From: Marinovum sp034669705
GTDB taxonomy: Bacteria > Pseudomonadota > Alphaproteobacteria > Rhodobacterales > Rhodobacteraceae
Length of the DNA stretch: 64,000 bases
Assembly: GCF_034669705.1 (NCBI RefSeq)
Contig: NZ_JAXMOR010000003.1
Span: 171,471 to 235,470, forward strand
Direction: 5' to 3'
The notes under the pieces were generated by a model that made no database searches, had not been told where the DNA came from, and was given only the letters and a program-made list of their open reading frames with translations. Each line of letters begins with the position of its first letter. Positions within the stretch are counted from its first letter, which is position 1. Position numbers and translations under genes: made by a program. Shown one piece after another: positions 55,912 to 64,000 of this stretch.

Positions 55912-58074
55912 ATGGGCTTTCGCACCATCTGTCTGACCTCCGTGCTGGCGCTGAGCGCCGGGACGGCCATGGCCGAGATGAATTTCAACCGCATCGCATC
56001 CTTCCCGGTCATCGCCAATATGGCAGAGGGCGAGGACCGGACCCGCGAGAGCTCGCCGGAGATCATCGACGTCACCGAAGACGGGATGACGCTGGTCTAT
56101 ACCGACAGCCCGCTCAAGGTGATCGGCCGGATCGACATCACCACGCCCGCCGACCCGCAGCCGCTGGGCAATATCGCCGTCGGCGGCGAGCCGACCTCGG
56201 TGGCGGTGATCGGCAGCACCGCCTTTGTCGGCGTCAACACCTCCGAGAGCTTCACCAGCCCCTCGGGCCAGATCAAGGCGTTCGACACCGCCAGCGGAAC
56301 CGAACTTGCCGCCTGTGACCTCGGCGGGCAGCCCGACAGCCTCGCCAAGGCCAAGGATGGCGCCTTCATCGCCGTGGCGATCGAGAACGAGCGCGACGAA
56401 GACCTCAACGACGGCATGATCCCGCAGATGCCCGCCGGCACGCTGGCGCTGGTGGACGTGACCGAGGGCGCGCTCGACTGCGCCTCGCTGCGCTTTGTCG
56501 ACCTCACCGGGCTGGCCGAAGTGGCGGGCACCGACCCCGAGCCGGAATACGTCTCGATCAATGCCGCCGGCGAGATCGTCGTCACCCTGCAGGAAAACAA
56601 CCACATCGTCGTGGTCTCGCGCGCAGGCGAGGTGCTGAACCATTTCTCCGCCGGTGCGGTCGACCTGGAGGGCATCGACGCCACCGACGAGCGTGGCGCG
56701 CTGCTCTTTACCGAAAGCCAGTCGGGCCGCAAGCGCGAGCCCGACGCGGTGGCGTGGATCGACGGCGACCACTTTGCCACTGCCAATGAGGGCGATTACG
56801 AGGGCGGTTCGCGCGGCTGGACGATCTTTCACAAGGACGGAACGGTCGTCTACGAGAGCGGCACCAGCTTCGAGCAGGCGATTATCCAGATCGGTCATTA
56901 CCCCGACAAACGCTCGGACGCCAAGGGCGTCGAGCCCGAGTCGGTGACCTTCGACATCTTCGACGGCACGCCCTATGTCTTCGTCGGTGCCGAGCGCGCC
57001 TCGGTGGTCGGCGTCTACGACGTGACCGACCCGGCGGCCCCGGTGCTGAAACAGCTGCTGCCCTCGGGTGTCGGTCCGGAAGGCTATGTCACCGTTCCCG
57101 AGCGCAACCTGCTGGTCTCGGCCAACGAAAGCGACCTGATCGAAGACGGCGGCGCGAGGGCGCATGTGATGCTCTTCGAACTGCAGGACGGACCGGCGCA
57201 CTATCCGCATCTCACCTCGGACGGCCTGGAACCGCTGACCGGCTGGGGCGCGATCTCGGGCATGGTCGCGGGCGACGGCAAGACGATCTACGCCGTCAAC
57301 GACAGCTTCTACGGCTATCAGCCGACGATCTTCACCATCGACGCGGCTCAGCGCCCGGCGCGGATCACGCAGGCGCTGCGCATCACCCGCGCCGGCCAGC
57401 CGGCACAGAAGCTCGACCTCGAAGGCATCACGCTGGACGGCGCGGGCGGCTTCTGGGTCGCCTCGGAAGGCCGCACCGACCGGGTGATCCCGCATGCGCT
57501 CTACCACGTGAACGCCGCGGGCGAGATCACCGAGGAAGTGGGTCTGCCGGCCGCGTTGATGGCGGTGGAACAGCGCTTCGGCTTCGAAGGCGTCACCAAG
57601 GTCGGCGACACCCTCTGGATGGCAGTGCAGCGCGAATGGAAGGACGACCCGGAAAACCACGTCAAGCTGGTGGCCTACAACATCGAGACCGGCGACTGGG
57701 GCGCGGTGCTCTATGAAAAGGCGGCACCTGCGACCGGTTGGGTCGGCCTGTCGGAGATCACTGCCCATGGCGATCATGTCTATGTGGTCGAGCGCGACAA
57801 CCAGCATGACGACCGCGCGGTGACCAAGAAGATCTACCGCATCGCTCTGTCCGAGATGCAGCCGGCACCGCTGGGCGGGGAGCTGCCGGTGGTGGCCAAG
57901 GAAGAAATCCGCGACCTGATCCCGGATCTGAAGGCCACAGGTGGCTATGTGCTGGACAAGGTCGAAGGTCTGGCGATCACCGAGGACGGCGAGATCTTCG
58001 TCTCGACCGACAATGACGGGGTCGATGACCACTCCGGCGAGACCATGTTCTTCTCGATCGGCGGCGCGATGTAG
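55912..58074 (+). CDS. Secreted esterase-like activity of phytase family protein
   Basis: The 720-residue exported protein has a signal peptide ending A-M-A-E near 22. It is organised as beta-propeller-like repeats: the first half contains repeated V-x-V-G-G-E-P and L-A-K-A-K-D-G blades. The second half, from about 460, carries the phytase-esterase-like signature (GWGAISGM, then KLDLEGITLDGAGGFWVASE and VEGLAITEDGEIFVSTDNDG). It probably acts outside the inner membrane on phosphorylated or ester substrates; no activity is proven for most members. An AGGAG site 8 nt before the ATG at 55912 supports this start. A GGGAG-type hairpin follows the stop. Confidence 0.88.
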   Translation: MGFRTICLTSVLALSAGTAMAEMNFNRIASFPVIANMAEGEDRTRESSPEIIDVTEDGMTLVYTDSPLKVIGRIDITTPADPQPLGNIAVGGEPTSVAVIGSTAFVGVNTSESFTSPSGQIKAFDTASGTELAACDLGGQPDSLAKAKDGAFIAVAIENERDEDLNDGMIPQMPAGTLALVDVTEGALDCASLRFVDLTGLAEVAGTDPEPEYVSINAAGEIVVTLQENNHIVVVSRAGEVLNHFSAGAVDLEGIDATDERGALLFTESQSGRKREPDAVAWIDGDHFATANEGDYEGGSRGWTIFHKDGTVVYESGTSFEQAIIQIGHYPDKRSDAKGVEPESVTFDIFDGTPYVFVGAERASVVGVYDVTDPAAPVLKQLLPSGVGPEGYVTVPERNLLVSANESDLIEDGGARAHVMLFELQDGPAHYPHLTSDGLEPLTGWGAISGMVAGDGKTIYAVNDSFYGYQPTIFTIDAAQRPARITQALRITRAGQPAQKLDLEGITLDGAGGFWVASEGRTDRVIPHALYHVNAAGEITEEVGLPAALMAVEQRFGFEGVTKVGDTLWMAVQREWKDDPENHVKLVAYNIETGDWGAVLYEKAAPATGWVGLSEITAHGDHVYVVERDNQHDDRAVTKKIYRIALSEMQPAPLGGELPVVAKEEIRDLIPDLKATGGYVLDKVEGLAITEDGEIFVSTDNDGVDDHSGETMFFSIGGAM

Positions 58075-58100
58075 ACGCGGCGCAGCGCGACACCATGAGC

Positions 58101-58120
58101 GGGAGGGCCAAGGCTCTCCC
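58101..58120 (+). terminator. Hairpin after the phytase-like gene
   Basis: GGGAGGGCC-AA-GGCTCTCCC forms a 9-bp stem with one G-U pair, 27 nt after the stop, followed by GTTTG. It is a possible terminator; the T-run is weak. Confidence 0.5.
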
Positions 58121-58129
58121 GTTTGCAGT

Positions 58130-58365
58130 GGGGGGCTCTGCCCCCCGGCCCTTGGCCTCCCCCCGAGGGTATTTGTGAACAGAAGAAGATCAGGCGGATC
58201 CAGCCCCCGGAAGAGCGCTCTTCCGGGGGCCTTCTCCTGTTACGGCCATCGGCGCCTCCGCCTGTACCGCAGATGCAGTAAGACCCGGTAAGAGTTAAGG
58301 ATCCGTTACTTCTTCTGTTCGAAAATACCCTCGGGGGCGCCCGCAGGGCGGGGGCAGAGCCCCCC
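58130..58365. repeat. Nested inverted repeats, family B pair around a perfect palindrome
   Basis: Left arm: hairpin G6-CTCTG-C6 at 58130-58146, then CCCCCCGAGGGTATTTG and AACAGAAGAAG ending near 58189. Right arm: CTTCTTCTGTTC at 58310-58321, GAAAATACCCTCGGGGG at 58321-58337, and hairpin GGGGGC-AGA-GCCCCC at 58350-58364, the inverse of the left arm. Between them lies a perfect 28-nt palindrome at 58203-58230 (half GCCCCCGGAAGAGC). The right hairpin abuts the transglycosylase stop. Confidence 0.8.
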
Positions 58366-58845
58366 TCAACCGGGCCGCAGCCCGGTTTCCACCAACATGC
58401 CCCGGCGTTTCGCCTCGTAGTAATAACCGCGTGCGTACCACTGGATCGCGGTGCTTTCGCTGCCGTCTGACAGCAGCCAGGCGCCGCGCAGGTACTTGCC
58501 GGCATATTTCAGGTTGGTGTCGGCATCGAGCAGCGCCGAGGGCTTGCCGCGAAAGCCCATGGTGCGGGCGGTTTGCGGCAGGATCTGCAATAGCCCCCAG
58601 TAGGGTCCGTTGCGGGCCCAGGGGCGGTGGGTGCTCTCGCGGATCGCCAGCCTGTGTACCAGCGTGCGGGGGATCTGGTAGTGATCGGCCCATGTGTTGA
58701 TTTTCCGGCGCAGCTCCGGCGTCTCGTTGGGGTGCAGCGGCGGATCATAGGCGCGGGGCACGGGCTCAGGCGCTGGTTGGCGGCCGCAGGCGGCAAGCGT
58801 GGCGAGGGCGCCGAGCAGCAGCAGGCGGCGGGGCAGGTGGGGCAT
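58366..58845 (-). CDS. Small lipoprotein lytic transglycosylase (SLT family)
   Basis: The 159-residue protein has a lipoprotein signal L-G-A-L-A-T-L-A-A-C (lipid Cys near 20) followed by a Pro-rich linker. The catalytic Glu lies in L-A-I-R-E-S-T-H-R near 75, then N-G-P-Y-W-G-L-L-Q-I near 90 (the GLMQI-type motif), and A-x-x-N-L-K-Y-A-G near 120. It cleaves peptidoglycan glycan strands from the outer membrane inner face. The start is the ATG at 58843-58845, the only one giving a lipobox; the longer frame crosses the divergent gene. It ends exactly at a repeat hairpin. Confidence 0.85.
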   Translation of the reverse strand: MPHLPRRLLLLGALATLAACGRQPAPEPVPRAYDPPLHPNETPELRRKINTWADHYQIPRTLVHRLAIRESTHRPWARNGPYWGLLQILPQTARTMGFRGKPSALLDADTNLKYAGKYLRGAWLLSDGSESTAIQWYARGYYYEAKRRGMLVETGLRPG

Positions 58846-58979
58846 CGGGACGACTCGGTCAGTGAACGATGGCGCGAGCCTAGCCGCGGCCGGGCCGGGC
58901 CGCATCCCCGGGTGACAAAGCTGGGCGGCGCGCCGCCGAAAGGCTTGCCTTCGCCGCCGGCTGAGGACAGTTTGCGGCC

Positions 58980-59840
58980 ATGGTGAAAACGCTTCTCTCC
59001 TTTGGCCATGGCTACAGCGCCCGCGCCCTTGACCCCCTGCTGCTGGCCGAGGGCTGGCGCGTGATCGGCACCACCCGCAGCCCTGACAAGCAGGCGGCGC
59101 TGGCAGAGGCTGGCGTCGAGCCGCGGCTGTTTCCCGGCGAAGACCTGCGGCCGGCGCTCGATGCCGCCGATCACCTGCTGATCTCGGCCGGGCCGGACGC
59201 GGCCGGCGATCCGGTGCTGGCGGCGCTGGGCGCGGAGATCGCGGCGCGCGCCGGGCAGTTCGACTGGGTCGGCTATCTCTCGACCACCGGCGTCTATGGC
59301 GATCATGCCGGCGGCTGGGTCGACGAGGAGACGCGGCTCGCCCCCTCGACCCGCCGCGGCATGCGGCGGCAGCAGGCCGAGGCGGCCTGGCAGGCAATCC
59401 CCGGCCTGCCGCTGCACATCTTCCGGCTGGCGGGGATCTACGGGCCGGGGCGCGGCCCTTTTGCCAAGGTCCGCCAAGGCACCGCGCGGCGCATCATCAA
59501 GCCGGGGCAGGTGTTCAGCCGCATCCACGTCGAGGATATTGCCCGGGTGCTGGCGGCCTCGATCGCGCGGCCCGACCCCGGCCGCATCTACAACCTCTGC
59601 GACGATGACCCCGCCCCGCCGCAGGAGGTGATCGCCCATGCCGCCGAGCTGCTCGGCCTGCCGGTGCCGGAGGCGGTGGATTTCGAGACGGCCGAGATGA
59701 CGCCGATGGCGCGCAGTTTCTATGCCGAGAGCAAGCGGGTGCGCAACGACCGCATCAAGCAGGAGCTCGGGGTGACGCTGAAGTATCCCGACTACCGCAG
59801 CGGGCTGCGGGCGCTGCTTGAGCAGGACGGCGGAAAGTGA
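58980..59840 (+). CDS. NAD(P)-dependent epimerase/dehydratase-like SDR protein
   Basis: The 286-residue atypical short-chain dehydrogenase starts with L-L-S-F-G-H-G-Y-S-A-R-A, a variant nucleotide-binding loop. S-T-T-G-V-Y-G lies near 100-106, then R-L-A-G-I-Y-G-P-G-R near 150. It resembles YeeZ/YwnB-like proteins rather than sugar-nucleotide epimerases. The substrate is unknown. It overlaps exoD by 4 nt (GTGA), so they are translated together. Confidence 0.85.
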   Translation: MVKTLLSFGHGYSARALDPLLLAEGWRVIGTTRSPDKQAALAEAGVEPRLFPGEDLRPALDAADHLLISAGPDAAGDPVLAALGAEIAARAGQFDWVGYLSTTGVYGDHAGGWVDEETRLAPSTRRGMRRQQAEAAWQAIPGLPLHIFRLAGIYGPGRGPFAKVRQGTARRIIKPGQVFSRIHVEDIARVLAASIARPDPGRIYNLCDDDPAPPQEVIAHAAELLGLPVPEAVDFETAEMTPMARSFYAESKRVRNDRIKQELGVTLKYPDYRSGLRALLEQDGGK

Positions 59841-60430
59841 GGCCGCCGCGCAGCCTCGGCGAGGTGCTGAGCGCGATCGCGCCGGAGGCGGATGTCGGCG
59901 GCGAGATCTCGGTCGCCGACATGCTGCAGGAAATCGGCGAGCGCTCCTTCGCACCCCTGGTACTGGTGGTCTCGGTGCTGTTGGTGACGCCGCTGTCGGG
60001 CATTCCCGGCACGCCGACAATCGGCGCAATGATCGTGGTGCTGATCACCGTGCAGTGGCTGACCGGGCGGCGTCATCTGTGGCTGCCGGGCTTCGTGCTG
60101 CGCCGGGCGGTGGCCGGCGACCGGCTGACCCGGGCGATCGACTGGCTGCGGCCGATGGCGGACTGGGTCGACGCCCGCAGCGAACGCCGGCTGCGGTTGA
60201 TGACGGCGCCGCCGATGGCGCTGGTGACCAAGCTGATGATCCTCGGGGTGGCGCTGACCTGGCCGTTGCTGGAGCTTTTGCCGATGGTCACCTCGGTGGG
60301 TGCGCTGGCGGTGGCGTTGCTGGCCTTCGGGCTGATGGTGCGCGACGGGGTCTGGCTGGCCGCAGGCTATGTCACCATCGCCAGCATGGCGCTGCTGGTC
60401 AGCTGGCTCGCGGCGCAGGTCGCGGTCTGA
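59837..60430 (+). CDS. ExoD-family exopolysaccharide protein
   Basis: The 197-residue membrane protein has the ExoD layout: a short polar N-terminus with G-E-R-S-F-A-P near 37, then hydrophobic stretches near 43-60, 65-82, 130-150 and 155-190. P-L-S-G-I-P-G-T-P-T near 53 is the family signature. ExoD affects succinoglycan production and alkali tolerance in rhizobia; its biochemical activity is unclear. The GTG at 59837 overlaps the SDR stop. Its last 32 nt overlap the 3' end of the convergent glycosyltransferase. Confidence 0.9.
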   Translation: MRPPRSLGEVLSAIAPEADVGGEISVADMLQEIGERSFAPLVLVVSVLLVTPLSGIPGTPTIGAMIVVLITVQWLTGRRHLWLPGFVLRRAVAGDRLTRAIDWLRPMADWVDARSERRLRLMTAPPMALVTKLMILGVALTWPLLELLPMVTSVGALAVALLAFGLMVRDGVWLAAGYVTIASMALLVSWLAAQVAV

Positions 60431-61715
60431 GCGCCAGCGGCTCGGGCCGCGGACTGGCCGGTTCCAGCGCCCAGTCATAGATCTCGCGCATTTGCCGCGC
60501 CTTGGCGTGCCAGGTGAAGTGGTCGAAGACCCGCGCCCGCGCCGCCTCGGCCAGGGGCGCGAGCTGGGCGGGATCGGCCGCCACCTGCTTCAGCGCGGTG
60601 CGGAAGCCCTTGATGATCGCCGCCCGCGGCCCGATCGGCACCTTGATGCCGCAGTCCGGGGTGACCAGCTCTCCGGGGCCGGCGTAATCGACGATCATCG
60701 GCACCAGCCCCAGCGCCATCGCCTCGAGCACCACCCCGCCGCCGAATTCGCGGATCGAGGGGAAGGTGAGCATGTGGCAGCGCCCGGCGACGGTCTCGAC
60801 CTCGGAATGCGGCAGCCAGCCGTGAAATGTGACGGCCGCTTCGGTGCCCTCTGCGGCCACCTGCGCGCGCAGCTCGGCCATCATCGGGCCGTCGCCAATC
60901 ATCTCGAGCGTCATCGCGCCCGACTGCAGCAGCGGTGCTGCGGCGGCGAGCAGCATGTCGGGGCCCTTGTAGGGCACCATGCGACCGATGAAACAGGCGC
61001 GCAGCGGCTTTGGCCCCGGTCGCGACAGCCGCGAGAACCGCGACGGGTCGACGGCGTTTTCCGGCAGGTAGATCGCCTTGTCGCGATAGCGCTCGGGGAT
61101 CTCCGACAGGGTGTGTCGCGAGCCTGCGACGAGTGCCGCGGCATGGCGCAGGGTGCGGCTGTGGCCGGGCAGGTAGCGATACCCCGAGCGCAGGTAGCTC
61201 AGCAGTTCGCGCTCGCGCAGGCGTTCGCTGTTGAACCCCTCGGGCCAGGGCACGCCGCCGTTGAGCGGGCCGAGCACGAAGGGCACCCCGGCGCGGGCAC
61301 AGCGCGCCGCGATCGGGCTGGCGATGGTCGGGCTGAGCGGGGTGATGCGGTGGACGATGTCATAGGCACCGGCCTCGATCTCGGCCCCGAAGCTGCGCCA
61401 GACCAGCCGTTCGAAATGCGGATAGGCCAGCGCGTTGAGCGCCTGCACCATGGTCCAGCCCTTGCCCTCGCCCATGCGCAGCAGCTCGCCCAGCCGCCAC
61501 AGTGGCCGCGCCAGCCGGTCGCTGTCGATGAAGGTGACCTCGCGCCCCTCGATATAGCCGGCGCCCAGCACCGCCGCGCGGTTGCGGGCATGGGTGACAA
61601 GGTGCACATCGGCCACCTCGCGCAGGGCATGGGCCAGCGACCAGCCCACCAGCGGCACCGAGACCCAGTCCGGGTTTGCGGCCTCTGCAATCGCCAGAAC
61701 ACGGCGTCGTACCAT
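60399..61715 (-). CDS. Glycosyltransferase family 4
   Basis: The 438-residue GT-B enzyme has an N-terminal domain with V-G-W-S-L-A-H-A-L near 24-32. The C-terminal donor domain contains I-G-R-M-V-P-Y-K-G near 243, M-I-G-D-G-P near 270, and F-P-S-I-R-E-F-G-G-G-V-V-L-E-A-M near 321, where the E-x7-E motif of GT4 retaining enzymes lies. The ATG at 61713-61715, preceded by GGAG, starts 6 nt after the stop of the upstream polymerase gene. It probably adds a sugar to a surface polysaccharide together with that gene. Confidence 0.9.
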   Translation of the reverse strand: MVRRRVLAIAEAANPDWVSVPLVGWSLAHALREVADVHLVTHARNRAAVLGAGYIEGREVTFIDSDRLARPLWRLGELLRMGEGKGWTMVQALNALAYPHFERLVWRSFGAEIEAGAYDIVHRITPLSPTIASPIAARCARAGVPFVLGPLNGGVPWPEGFNSERLRERELLSYLRSGYRYLPGHSRTLRHAAALVAGSRHTLSEIPERYRDKAIYLPENAVDPSRFSRLSRPGPKPLRACFIGRMVPYKGPDMLLAAAAPLLQSGAMTLEMIGDGPMMAELRAQVAAEGTEAAVTFHGWLPHSEVETVAGRCHMLTFPSIREFGGGVVLEAMALGLVPMIVDYAGPGELVTPDCGIKVPIGPRAAIIKGFRTALKQVAADPAQLAPLAEAARARVFDHFTWHAKARQMREIYDWALEPASPRPEPLALRPRPAPRAS

Positions 61716-61720
61716 ACCAT

Positions 61721-63142
61721 TCACTCCATCAATGGGCGCCATTTCAGCCAGGACCGGGCCTGGCGCGCCTTGAGCACTTGATCCCGCATCCGCAGCCGTT
61801 CGCGGCGCAGCGTCTCGGCATAGCCCATCAGCGCCCCGGAAAGCAGCCATGTCAAAGGTGTCAGCGTGGCATTGGGCACCAGCTCGACCGCGTTGACCGC
61901 GAGGATCAGGGTGAGCGGGCCGATGAAGGGCGAGATCTCCTCGGGCTTGCGGGCCAGCATCTCGCGCCAGAGCAGGAAGATCGGCAGCACCAGCAGGCCG
62001 AATTCCGCCAGAAACCCCAGCCAGCCGTATTTGCCCATGACGATGATCCAGCGGCCGTCGGTGATCGTCTCGAGCGAGCCTGTCACATCGTTGTAGATCA
62101 GGTTGCGACCCCAGCTGCCCCAGCCGAACAGCGGCTTTTCATAGGCCCGTTCAAGCAGCATGTCCTCGTTGTTGAAGCGGAAATCGAGCGAGGCGGCGCG
62201 GTCTGGGTCGATGCTGGCGGCACCGGCCAGCAACCGTTCGGTGGGCACCAGGTCGACGCCCTTGAGCACCGGGTAACCGATGGCCAAAAGCGCCAGCAGC
62301 GCCGCCACCTTGAGCTGCGCGCGCACCCCGAAGACCAGCACCACCGGCACCAGCAGCAGGGCAAAGAGCATCGCGCCCAGCGATTTGTAGAGCACCAGGC
62401 TGACCCCGAGCCAGAGCGTCAGCGCGCCGTACAGCAGCCAGTGTTTGCGTTCGAACTTGAACAGCGCCGCGGCGGCGGTCAGCGCCATCATGCCGAAGAA
62501 CGACAGCCAGATGCCGTGGTAGAGAAACACCGTAGGCCGCCAGCCGCCGAACCGCATGGTCTGGACGAAATCATGCTGGAAATAGCCGTAGATCCAGATG
62601 TTGAGCTGTGGTGACAGCCGGGTCTCGAGCAGCGCCGGGAAGCTGTAGACGAACCCCGCCCACATCAGCACCACCAGCACCAGCCGCTGGGAGGCGGCCT
62701 CGATCAGGTATTGCCGCGCCAGCACGAAGGGGATGAAGATCAGGATCTGGGTCAGGGTCAGCGCGAGGGCATCGGTCACCATCAGCCCCGGCAGGTGCAG
62801 CACGTCGCCCCAGCGCACCGGCTCGGCATTGGTGATCACGGTGGCGATCGGCGACAGGATGAAGGTCAGCATCAAGAGCTTGCCCAGCGCGGTATCGGGC
62901 AGCACCGACTTGCGCAGGCCATAGGTCGCGAAGGCCATGATCAGCGCGCTGAGCGCCGGGATCGAATGCTTGTCGAGCGGCGGCAGCAGCGGAAAGTCGA
63001 AGACCGCGGGCGGCGGCGGCAGGATCAGGAAGCCGGTGACGAACGAGATCGTCAGCGCCTGCGGCAGGGGCAGGCGGCGAAACAGGATCACTGTCACCAC
63101 TGGCCAGATCGCCAGCATCAGATTGGCCAGAATATTGGGCAT
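61721..63142 (-). CDS. Polysaccharide polymerase / O-antigen ligase-like membrane protein
   Basis: The 473-residue protein has about ten to twelve transmembrane helices and a large periplasmic loop at about 290-360 containing E-K-P-L-F-G-W-G-S-W-G. This is typical of the Wzy/WaaL/O-antigen ligase superfamily (the loop with a P-L-F-G-x-G motif). The C-terminus is short and basic. It shares an operon with the GT4 gene. The exact role, polymerase or ligase, cannot be told from sequence. Confidence 0.8.
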   Translation of the reverse strand: MPNILANLMLAIWPVVTVILFRRLPLPQALTISFVTGFLILPPPPAVFDFPLLPPLDKHSIPALSALIMAFATYGLRKSVLPDTALGKLLMLTFILSPIATVITNAEPVRWGDVLHLPGLMVTDALALTLTQILIFIPFVLARQYLIEAASQRLVLVVLMWAGFVYSFPALLETRLSPQLNIWIYGYFQHDFVQTMRFGGWRPTVFLYHGIWLSFFGMMALTAAAALFKFERKHWLLYGALTLWLGVSLVLYKSLGAMLFALLLVPVVLVFGVRAQLKVAALLALLAIGYPVLKGVDLVPTERLLAGAASIDPDRAASLDFRFNNEDMLLERAYEKPLFGWGSWGRNLIYNDVTGSLETITDGRWIIVMGKYGWLGFLAEFGLLVLPIFLLWREMLARKPEEISPFIGPLTLILAVNAVELVPNATLTPLTWLLSGALMGYAETLRRERLRMRDQVLKARQARSWLKWRPLME

Positions 63143-63361
63143 CAGCGCGTCTTTGGTTGCAACGGTCGAACTCTAGAACAGGAATGCGGCAGGTTTGGGG
63201 CCGGCGTTTCAGCACGTCTGGGCAGACTAGCCGCCTGGAACGGCTTCGGGAAAGACCTGTTTTGCAACCTGCGGTCGTGCCCGGCAGCTTTTGCCCTTGC
63301 CAAGGGCCGGGCGGTTGGTCAGCCTGTCGCCGATTGCCTCATAGATAATACCTGTAGCCCT

Positions 63362-64000
63362 TTGCCAGACCGCCGCAAGATAGCCTGTCTGTGGGATTTT
63401 TCCCCGCAGAATCCGCTGACATGTTCCGGCGGTGCGCCGGGCATGGTGGAGGCGCTGCAAAGCCATGTCGGCGATGTCACCATGCTCGATCCCGGCTGGC
63501 GCAGGCTCGAGCCGCTGCGCCGGATGCTCAAGGCCCTGCCAGAGCCCGCGGCCCGCGGTGCGCTCTGGCGCAGCCAGCTGGCGCTGTCGCGGCTGATCGC
63601 GCCGGCGATCCAGGGCCAGCTGACCCGTGGCCGCTACGACGTGCTGTTCTGTGCCCATGCCTTTCCGGCGCTGGCCGGGCTGCGGCTGCCGCCGGGGCTG
63701 TTCTCGGTCTATACCGCCGACACCACCCCCACCACCGACACCCGTTCCGACCTGCGCGAGGGCCGCGCCGCGCGGTTGCGGCCGGCGCGGCTGCTCGAAC
63801 CGGTGATCCTCGGGGTCGAGCGGCGGGTGTTCCGGGCGATGGACCTGCTGCTCTGGCCGACGGAATGGCTGAAATCCGGCGCCGACGGGCTTTATGGACT
63901 TGACCCGAAGCGCTCGGTGATCGTGCCCTGGGGGCCCAATCTCGCCGATCCCGGGCCGGTCGATCTGGCGCCGCGGATCAGCCGCGGCGCGCCGCTGCGC
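63362..64000 (+). CDS. Glycosyltransferase, 5' part, cut by the window edge (probable TTG start)
   Basis: A frame open to the window end encodes at least 213 residues: TTG-initiated P-D-R-R-K-I-A-C-L-W-D, then P-L-T-C-S-G-G-A-P-G-M-V-E-A-L near 22-36, then Y-D-V-L-F-C-A-H-A near 95 and later W-P-T-E-W-L-K near 170. The S-G-x-P..M-x-x-A-L start and the D-V-L-F/W-P-T-E pattern are those of GT4-like N-terminal domains. The first in-frame ATG at 63443 lies after this conserved stretch, so a TTG at 63362 is preferred; its ribosome binding site is poor. The gene is divergent from the polymerase gene and likely belongs to the same surface-polysaccharide locus. Confidence 0.75.
   Translation, partial: MPDRRKIACLWDFSPQNPLTCSGGAPGMVEALQSHVGDVTMLDPGWRRLEPLRRMLKALPEPAARGALWRSQLALSRLIAPAIQGQLTRGRYDVLFCAHAFPALAGLRLPPGLFSVYTADTTPTTDTRSDLREGRAARLRPARLLEPVILGVERRVFRAMDLLLWPTEWLKSGADGLYGLDPKRSVIVPWGPNLADPGPVDLAPRISRGAPLR

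Larger units (their letters stand above)
58075..58365. other. Nested palindromic intergenic element
   Basis: The 291 nt between the phytase-like gene and the lytic transglycosylase contain no gene. It holds a 9-bp hairpin, an outer pair of family B repeats in inverted orientation (58130-58190 and 58307-58365), and an inner perfect palindrome at 58203-58230. See the separate entries. Confidence 0.75.

Noticed and set aside
58203..58230. Perfect palindrome considered as an intrinsic terminator
   Set aside because: No U-run follows on either strand, and it lies in the middle of a larger inverted repeat, so it is treated as part of that element.

Overview
This window is high-GC, densely coded chromosomal DNA from an alphaproteobacterium, most likely a Rhodobacteraceae/Roseobacter-group marine bacterium. 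The assignment rests on gene order and protein character: secA with a divergent ppiC-type isomerase-argJ-mutT run, rimP-nusA-ylxR-infB, an NDUFA9-like complex I accessory gene, HWE/CheB-CheR signalling proteins, and compact intergenic palindromic repeats. I saw no prophage, insertion sequence, CRISPR array or rRNA. One tRNA, Leu(CAG), is present.

Layout. 0-3.2 kb: the tail of a YggT-like membrane protein, recQ and yaaA. 3.3-13.1 kb: a double-receiver hybrid histidine kinase, then a periplasmic alpha-2-macroglobulin overlapping pbpC. 13.5-17.8 kb: an acetyl-CoA acyltransferase, an XRE-cupin regulator, and the kbl-tdh threonine degradation operon. 18-21.6 kb: a deoC / small membrane protein / tandem aldehyde dehydrogenase operon that would carry deoxyribose 5-phosphate to an acid. 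22-25 kb: two envelope proteins of uncertain role, one a PstS-like plus OmpA fusion. 25-31 kb: secA facing the isomerase-argJ-mutT run. 31-37.6 kb: the rimP-nusA-ylxR-infB operon and an NDUFA9-like gene. 37.8 kb: tRNA-Leu.

38.0-48.5 kb is the most distinctive part: seven consecutive signalling genes. They are a single-domain receiver, a giant CheB-CheR-PAS/GAF-HWE kinase, a second CheB-CheR-PAS protein, another single receiver, a PAS hybrid kinase, a cysteine-containing sensor resembling methanogen output domain 1, and a LuxR-type response regulator. Several neighbours overlap by 4 nt (ATGA, GTGA, TTGA), so they look translationally coupled. No chemoreceptor or cheA/cheW is present in the window. 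I consider this the best candidate for an incompletely described system.

49.1-54.5 kb: a complete Opp/Dpp-type ABC importer operon with a Tat-exported binding protein. 54.8-58.8 kb: a DMT exporter, a phytase-esterase-like secreted protein and a small lipoprotein lytic transglycosylase. 59-64 kb: an SDR protein, ExoD, then surface-polysaccharide genes (a GT4 glycosyltransferase, a Wzy/O-antigen-ligase-like membrane protein, and a divergent glycosyltransferase cut off by the window edge).

At least three families of intergenic palindromic repeats are present, mostly between convergent genes. They include a nested palindrome at 58.1-58.4 kb. Start sites were moved from the longest open frame to the position supported by a ribosome binding site, signal peptide, overlap or family N-terminus; these choices are explained in each entry.
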